Assembly (NCBI GenBank): GCA_905373555.1
Contig: CAJPTP010000059.1
Span: 1-6,583 of the forward strand
Length of the DNA: 6,583 nucleotides
Direction of reading: 5' to 3'
DNA from: an uncultured Francisella sp.
GTDB lineage: Bacteria > Pseudomonadota > Gammaproteobacteria > Burkholderiales > Neisseriaceae
Shown: in pieces, positions 1-4,645 of the stretch
Position numbering within the stretch: position 1 is the stretch's first letter
Layout: every line of letters begins with the position of its first letter
Notes under the pieces: model-generated
Databases searched by the model: none
The model's input: the letters and a program-made list of their open reading frames with translations, nothing else
Told to the model about the DNA's origin: nothing
Program-made: the position numbers and the translations under genes

Positions 1-158
1 AGCCGAAGCCGGCTTGAGCGTTGAGCCCGGCGCCAACGGGCTTGGCCCGTCCGCCCCCGACGCCGACGCCGCCCCCGCCCTCGACGCAAGAGCCGACGCA
101 GAAGCCGAAGCCGGCTTGAGCGTTGAACCCGGCGCCGATGGGCTTGACCCGTCCGCCC
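1..158 (+). repeat. Direct repeat, 102-base period, within the first CDS
   Basis: Bases 1-56 recur at 103-158 with four mismatches by hand comparison. The period is 102 bases, exactly 34 codons, so the frame is kept and the encoded segment AEAGLSVEPG recurs. The first copy touches the window edge, so more copies may lie upstream. The segment encodes an Ala/Asp/Glu/Pro-rich, probably disordered tail ahead of the GrpE-like part. Confidence 0.85.
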
Positions 159-493
159 TGCGCGACGCCTTGGTCACCCTCGCGATCGAGTCTTGGCGCA
201 TCAGCCAAACGTTTTCCCGACTTTTGGAAAAGCTCGAGCCCAAGGCCCAAGGGCGCTACGCCGGCCAAATTCGCTGGTTTTCGAAAAAGGCGGGCGAAGC
301 TTTGGGTCAGGCGCAGCTTCGCCTCGTCAACATCGAGGGCCAAGCCTACGACCCCGGAATGGCCGCGACGGCGCTGAACATGGATGAGTTTTCCGAAAAC
401 GACGCCCTTGTCGTCGACCAAATGCTGGAGCCCATCGTCATGGGCAAAGACGGCTTGGTCAGATCGGGCACCGTCATGCTGAAAAAGGCTTGA
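2..493 (+). CDS. GrpE-like candidate nucleotide exchange factor (5' partial)
   Basis: The frame is open at the left edge, so the true start lies outside; 163 residues plus the TGA stop are visible. A TTG at 14 is in frame but sits inside a repeat that continues to the window edge, so I do not take it as the start. The first ~53 visible residues are low-complexity, rich in Ala, Asp, Glu and Pro, with a 34-residue direct repeat. The remaining ~110 residues look folded: a helical stretch (from DALVTLAIESW to about QAQLRLV) followed by a probable small beta domain with GQAYDPG, VVDQMLEPIVMG and GLVRSGTVML. This order resembles the GrpE C-terminal beta domain (G-x-x-FDP, then a V-rich strand, then RPA-x-V). 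The match is by eye and partial. Its place directly before an Hsp70 gene supports a role in ADP release from that Hsp70. It could instead be an unrelated accessory protein of the same operon. Confidence 0.6.
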   Translation, partial: AEAGLSVEPGANGLGPSAPDADAAPALDARADAEAEAGLSVEPGADGLDPSALRDALVTLAIESWRISQTFSRLLEKLEPKAQGRYAGQIRWFSKKAGEALGQAQLRLVNIEGQAYDPGMAATALNMDEFSENDALVVDQMLEPIVMGKDGLVRSGTVMLKKA

Positions 494-496
494 GCG

Positions 497-513
497 GCGG
501 CCGTCCCGGCCGC
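497..513 (+). terminator. GC-rich hairpin after the first CDS; possible partial terminator or RNA-processing stem
   Basis: A perfect 7-base-pair stem (GCGGCCG / CGGCCGC) with a TCC loop begins four bases after the TGA stop at 491-493. It is followed only by TTTGG, not a long T run, so it is a poor intrinsic terminator. It may attenuate read-through or stabilise the 3' end of the upstream message. The next gene is close and on the same strand, so read-through is plausible. Confidence 0.4.
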
Positions 514-562
514 TTTGGCAAGGCGCCCAAAAGGGCATGAGGCCAACGGGCAAGAAGCAAGA

Positions 563-583
563 GGCTTGGGAGGCCCCAAGGCC
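563..583 (+). promoter_or_regulatory. Inverted repeat in the Hsp70 gene leader
   Basis: CTTGGG (565-570) and CCCAAG (575-580) form a perfect 6-base-pair stem with an AGGC loop. It can be extended by two G-C pairs (563-564 with 582-583) if one G is bulged. A smaller stem, GCCC-AAAA-GGGC, lies at 525-536. Together with the 497-513 hairpin, three stems fall in the 165-base gap before the Hsp70 start, so the leader RNA is likely structured. The repeat does not match the CIRCE operator of HrcA. No convincing sigma-70 or sigma-32 promoter was found in the gap. Function unknown. Confidence 0.3.
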
Positions 584-644
584 AAGAGGCGCCAAAAACT
601 TTTCGTCAACCCGCTTTTCACCGGCGCCACTCCTAACAAGGCGC

Positions 645-652
645 AAGGGAAG
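645..652 (+). promoter_or_regulatory. Ribosome binding site that fixes the Hsp70 start
   Basis: The purine run AAGGGAAG ends six bases before the ATG at 659. This favours that ATG over the upstream in-frame TTG at 515, which would add 48 residues of low-complexity, basic sequence ahead of the conserved Hsp70 N-terminus. Confidence 0.7.
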
Positions 653-658
653 AACATC

Positions 659-3154
659 ATGAAAAATTTCGTCGGCATTGACCTGGGCACGACCAACAGC
701 GCGATTTGCTCTTACGACGGGAAACAGACCCGAATTTGGAAAAGCCCCGAGCAAAACGACGTGACGCCCTCCGCGATCTACATCGATCGCCGAGGCAACA
801 AATACGTGGGCAAGCGGGCCTACGACTCGGCGCCCGCCAACCCCGACAACGCCGCGACGCTGTTCAAGCGGCTGATGGGCACGAGCACTCCGATCAATTT
901 CGCCGCCGCGGGCGTCACGATGACGCCCGAGGAGTGCTCGGCTGAGGTGCTGAAGGTCTTGTTCGGCTATTTGCCCGAGGAAATCAGAAACGACCCCGAA
1001 ACGGGCACCGTCATCACCGTTCCCGCCGCGTTCAACCAAATGCAGAAAGACGCCACCATGCAAGCGGCGAACATGGCGGGGCTGGGCAAGGTAGCGCTGA
1101 TGCAGGAGCCCGTCGCAGCGGTCATGAGCGTGATGCGCGCCGCGCCCGGCGACGGCGTCTTCCTGATCTACGACTTCGGCGGCGGCACGCTGGACATCGC
1201 CATCGCCGAAAGCCAAGGCGGCGGCGTCGATCTCTTGTCCCACGGCGGGATCGCCATGTGCGGCGGGCGCGATTTCGACCGCGCTTTGCTCGACAGCGTC
1301 GTGCGCCCGTGGCTAAGCGACAACTTCGACCTGCCCGACGACCTGGCCGTTAACGAACGCTACAAGCCCTTGCTGCGCCTGGCCGCCTGGGCCGCCGAAA
1401 AAGCCAAGATCGAGCTGTCGGCGCGCGAGGAGTCCGTCATCAGCCTTTCGGAAAACGAGATCCGCGCCCAAGACGAGAGCGGGAAGGACCTCTACCTCGA
1501 CATCCCGATCGAGCGCTCAACCTTCGACGAGCTGATCAAAAAACGCATCGACGAAACGGTCGCGTTCGCCCGCGACACGGTCGACAAAGCCGGGCTCTCG
1601 ACGCAAGACCTGCAACGCATCGTGTTCATCGGCGGGCCGACCAACTACAAGCCCCTGCGCGACCAAGTCGCCTTCGGCTTGGGCGTCGAGCCCGGAACGG
1701 AGGTGAACCCCATGACGGCCGTGGCCGAGGGGGCCAGCCTGTTCGCGGAGTCCATCGACTGGAGTTCATCCGACAGGGCGCGCAAGAGCTCGCGCGGCCA
1801 AATCACCTCCTCGGCGCAGTTGGGGCTGACGTTCAACTACGTGGCGCGCACGCCCGAGCGCAAGGCCAAAATCGCGGTTCAGCTGACAGGAGGCGCCCCA
1901 TCCGGCTCTGAGTTTCAAATCGACAGCATCGACACCGGCTGGACGTCCGGACGCAAGGCATTGGTTCAGGGGGCGAGCGTCGACGTCGATTTGCCGACCG
2001 TTGGGGAGAACACGTTCAAGGCGTTCGTGTTCGGCCCATCGGGCGGCCCCATCGCCTTGGAGCAAAACAGGATCGTCATCACGCGGGCCGCCGCCACGAT
2101 CAACGCCATCCCCGCATCCCACTCGATCGCCATCGAGGCGTTGGAAAAGCTCGGCGGCGCCCCGGTTCTCGATTATCTGGTGCGCAAGGACGACCCTTTG
2201 CCCAAGAAAGGCCAAAAAACCTTCAAAGCGGCCGAGTCCTTGAGATCCGGCTCCGGCCACTCGCTCAACTTCAAGCTTTGGGAGGGCGAAATCGAAGACA
2301 GCATCGAAGACAACCGCTCCATCGGCGTGCTGAAGATCTTGGGCACGGATTTCGACAGCGGCGTCATCCCCGCGGGCGCGGACTTGGAGTGCGAGTACGA
2401 AATCTTGGACTCGGGCAACATCAATCTCGAGGTGTCCGTGCCCTGCATCGGCAGCACCTTTCGCTCCAACAAGAATTTCTATTCCAGGCAAGAGGGGCAG
2501 GTGGATTACACCCAAGCCGCCGACCAAGTCATCCAAGAGGGCTACGACACGCTCAAGCGGCTGGACAAAATCGAAGACGTCGTGGATGACCCCAAGCTGG
2601 ACGCGGCGCGCGAAAAACTGGAATCCGCGGTCAACCTCGACGCGGGCGAGGCGCAGACCGAGGATTCCATGGAAGCCATGGAAAACGTGCTCGAGGCGCG
2701 CAAACTCTTGGCCCAGGTGCGCAAGGATCATCGCAAGGAGATTCGGCAAATCGACTTGGACAGCGCAATGAACAATTTCGACAGCGACATTCGGCGACTC
2801 GCCCGCCCCTCGGAGCGCGTCGCTTTCGACAGCTTGGCCAAAACCGCCCAGCGCGCGATCGACAGAAACGACAAAGAGTTCGAAAGCCACCTCGGAGAGC
2901 TGAAAAACCGCATGGCGACGATTCTGATGCGCCAAGACAGCTTCATCGTCGACGTGTTCAACGAGATGGCCGTTCATCCCGAGCGCTTCACGGATCGGGG
3001 CCGTTTCAACCAATTGGTCGACCAAGGGGGGCGGTCCCTGGCCGAGGACAACATCCACGAGCTGCGCCGCATTGTCGGCGATCTGGCGAGCATCTCCAAA
3101 AGAACGGAGAGCGGCGAAGCCCCCATCGACGTCACCAACATTCTCAAAGGCTAA
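659..3154 (+). CDS. Hsp70-family molecular chaperone with an inserted beta-rich domain
   Basis: This is an ATP-dependent chaperone of the Hsp70 (DnaK/HscC) superfamily, probably cytoplasmic, 831 residues against about 640 for DnaK. The ATPase domain is complete: GIDLGTTNS at 6-14, the TVPAAFN region near 120-126, DFGGGTLDIAI at 172-182 (phosphate 2), IVFIGGPTNYKPLR from 321 (adenosine motif) and NPMTAVAEGA at 350-359. The usual hydrophobic linker (LLDVTPLSLG type) does not follow directly. A segment of about 95 residues (roughly 386-480), rich in alternating hydrophobic residues, comes first. The canonical substrate-binding beta domain then appears to begin near 484 (IPASHSIAIEAL, then VRKDDPLPKKGQ, NFKLWEGE at 537-544). 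From about 640 to the end it is helical and charged, longer than the DnaK lid, and ends DVTNILKG rather than EEVD. It lies between the GrpE-like gene and an AAA+ gene. Family assignment is firm; clients are unknown. Confidence 0.95.
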   Translation: MKNFVGIDLGTTNSAICSYDGKQTRIWKSPEQNDVTPSAIYIDRRGNKYVGKRAYDSAPANPDNAATLFKRLMGTSTPINFAAAGVTMTPEECSAEVLKVLFGYLPEEIRNDPETGTVITVPAAFNQMQKDATMQAANMAGLGKVALMQEPVAAVMSVMRAAPGDGVFLIYDFGGGTLDIAIAESQGGGVDLLSHGGIAMCGGRDFDRALLDSVVRPWLSDNFDLPDDLAVNERYKPLLRLAAWAAEKAKIELSAREESVISLSENEIRAQDESGKDLYLDIPIERSTFDELIKKRIDETVAFARDTVDKAGLSTQDLQRIVFIGGPTNYKPLRDQVAFGLGVEPGTEVNPMTAVAEGASLFAESIDWSSSDRARKSSRGQITSSAQLGLTFNYVARTPERKAKIAVQLTGGAPSGSEFQIDSIDTGWTSGRKALVQGASVDVDLPTVGENTFKAFVFGPSGGPIALEQNRIVITRAAATINAIPASHSIAIEALEKLGGAPVLDYLVRKDDPLPKKGQKTFKAAESLRSGSGHSLNFKLWEGEIEDSIEDNRSIGVLKILGTDFDSGVIPAGADLECEYEILDSGNINLEVSVPCIGSTFRSNKNFYSRQEGQVDYTQAADQVIQEGYDTLKRLDKIEDVVDDPKLDAAREKLESAVNLDAGEAQTEDSMEAMENVLEARKLLAQVRKDHRKEIRQIDLDSAMNNFDSDIRRLARPSERVAFDSLAKTAQRAIDRNDKEFESHLGELKNRMATILMRQDSFIVDVFNEMAVHPERFTDRGRFNQLVDQGGRSLAEDNIHELRRIVGDLASISKRTESGEAPIDVTNILKG
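3146..3150 (+). promoter_or_regulatory. Ribosome binding site for the AAA+ gene, inside the end of the Hsp70 gene
   Basis: AAAGG lies in the last codons of the Hsp70 gene, six bases before the ATG at 3157. The Hsp70 stop is at 3152-3154, so only two bases separate the genes. This arrangement points to translational coupling and a fixed ratio of the two products. Confidence 0.6.
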
Positions 3155-3156
3155 GC

Positions 3157-4626
3157 ATGGGCAAGGACTTGTGGCTGCCGCAAGGCCTCAAGCTGCCGGA
3201 TGGCTCGACCGTCGGGCGGCTTTTGCGAGCGGGCGAAGAGTGGCAAATTTACGACGCCGCCGAGCGCGGCAACGTCCTGCTGGCGCGGCCCGCTTTGGCT
3301 TCGCGATGGGTCAGCGAGGGCTTCCTCGACGCGGCGCTTCTCTTTGCAATCGAGTTTGGCCCCGATTCCTTCCGCGCGCTTTGCGGCGGACCGGGATACG
3401 CCTTGGGGCCCGTCGCCGAAGGCCGCCGCGCCGAGGGCAAAGCCGGCGCGATGGCTTTCGCCTCCGCGCTGAAAGAAACAAGGCGGCTGTCCCAAGGCGC
3501 TTCTTTGGGCGACGCCATTTACGCGGAGCGCTATTCCAGGCTGCTGCCGACCTGGGCGGCGGAGCGGAAGGTTGAAGACGCGGTTGTCTTGGGAAAATGG
3601 CTCACCCGCGGGGTGGCCGTCTCGGCCGAATCCTTTCGGCGTTTGGCCGACTTGACGGATGGGATCGACGCGGCGGATTTGGCGGACGTGGTCAAAGCCG
3701 CGGGGTTCGAGGTTCCGCCCGGAGCCAACATGCTCACCAAGCGCCTGCCTTCAGGGGAAGGCGAGCATTCGGTCGGCACCGCCTCTTGCTTGGGCGAGCC
3801 GGTCCCGGCGGAAAGGCGAAGAGCCAAAGAGCGCGCCCCGGGAGAAATGTTCAAACTGCCCGGCCGAACCGAGCTGGAGGCTTTTTTCAACGAGCATGTC
3901 GTCGACATCGTGTTTCGCGCCAAGCAATACCAAAGGATGGGGATCGGCTTTCCCTCCGCCGTCGTCTTGCACGGGCCGCCCGGGTGCGGCAAAACCTTCG
4001 CCGCGGAAAAGCTGGTCGAATTCTTGGATTGGCCGAGCTTTTCCATCGACGCCTCCACCGTCGCCAGCCCGTACATTCACGACACGGGCAAAAAGATCTC
4101 GGAGATCTTCGACAAAGCCATCGACGCCGCGCCGTCCGTCCTGATCATCGACGAGATGGAGTCGTTTCTCAGCGACAGGCGATCCGGCGACGTGTCGGGA
4201 CTGTACCACATCGAGGAAATGGCGGAGTTCCTGCGCCGCATCCCCGAGGCGACGAAAAACCGCGTGCTGGTCATCGCCATGACCAACATGATCGACGCCA
4301 TCGATCCGGCGATTCTTCGCCGAGGCCGATTCGACCATGTCATCGAGGTGGGGATGCCCTCGAAGGAGGAGGTGGCGGCCTTGCTTGACTCCCTGCTCAA
4401 CAAGGTGCCCAAATCCGACGACTTGGAATTGGGGCGGGTCGTCAACGCGCTCACCGGCAAAGCCTTGTCGGACTGCGCGTTCGTCGTGCGCGAGGCGGCC
4501 AGGCTCACCGCCAAAGCGGGCGGGGATCGGCTGGAACAGCGATATCTTGACGAAGCTTTGGCCGGCCTGACCCAAGAGAAGAGAAAGAGAAAGCGGCGCT
4601 TCGGTTTCGCCGGCTACGACCGGTGA
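3157..4626 (+). CDS. AAA+ ATPase (classical Cdc48/FtsH-type ATPase module) with a novel N-terminal domain
   Basis: The protein is 489 residues and probably acts as a hexameric ATP-driven remodeller or unfoldase. The AAA module starts near 225-230 (LPGRTELEAFF). Visible motifs are Walker A GPPGCGKT (273-280), Walker B LIIDEME (329-335), sensor-1 Asn377 in AMTNMID, and LRRGRFD (387-393), whose Arg388 and Arg391 sit where the arginine fingers of classical AAA proteins lie. The usual Pro between them is Arg389. The presumed pore loop is Tyr306-Ile307-His308, with His in place of the usual Gly. The small helical domain contains VVREAARLTAKAG. The C-terminus is strongly basic (EKRKRKRRFG). Residues 1-225 match no domain I can name; the start (LPDGSTVGRLLRAGEEWQIYDA) faintly recalls a kinase N-lobe, without catalytic motifs. 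No protease domain is present. The tight link to the Hsp70 gene suggests both act on the same substrates. Confidence 0.93.
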   Translation: MGKDLWLPQGLKLPDGSTVGRLLRAGEEWQIYDAAERGNVLLARPALASRWVSEGFLDAALLFAIEFGPDSFRALCGGPGYALGPVAEGRRAEGKAGAMAFASALKETRRLSQGASLGDAIYAERYSRLLPTWAAERKVEDAVVLGKWLTRGVAVSAESFRRLADLTDGIDAADLADVVKAAGFEVPPGANMLTKRLPSGEGEHSVGTASCLGEPVPAERRRAKERAPGEMFKLPGRTELEAFFNEHVVDIVFRAKQYQRMGIGFPSAVVLHGPPGCGKTFAAEKLVEFLDWPSFSIDASTVASPYIHDTGKKISEIFDKAIDAAPSVLIIDEMESFLSDRRSGDVSGLYHIEEMAEFLRRIPEATKNRVLVIAMTNMIDAIDPAILRRGRFDHVIEVGMPSKEEVAALLDSLLNKVPKSDDLELGRVVNALTGKALSDCAFVVREAARLTAKAGGDRLEQRYLDEALAGLTQEKRKRKRRFGFAGYDR

Positions 4627-4645
4627 CCCGAGATCGGCTTGAGCT

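Noticed and set aside
563..583. CIRCE (HrcA) heat-shock operator
   Set aside because: The inverted repeat has neither the TTAGCACTC-N9-GAGTGCTAA sequence nor its spacing.
515..658. N-terminal extension of the Hsp70 from an upstream TTG
   Set aside because: The added 48 residues are low-complexity, and the ATG at 659 has a good ribosome binding site and begins exactly where Hsp70 proteins normally begin.
1766..3058. A 430-codon open frame on the minus strand
   Set aside because: It lies wholly antisense to the Hsp70 gene, whose motifs are unmistakable. Long antisense frames are common in GC-rich genes, and its translation shows no recognisable domain.
3157..4626. FtsH-type membrane protease
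   Set aside because: The ATPase core is similar, but there is no HEXXH zinc motif, no protease domain and no membrane segment; the protein ends soon after the AAA+ small domain.
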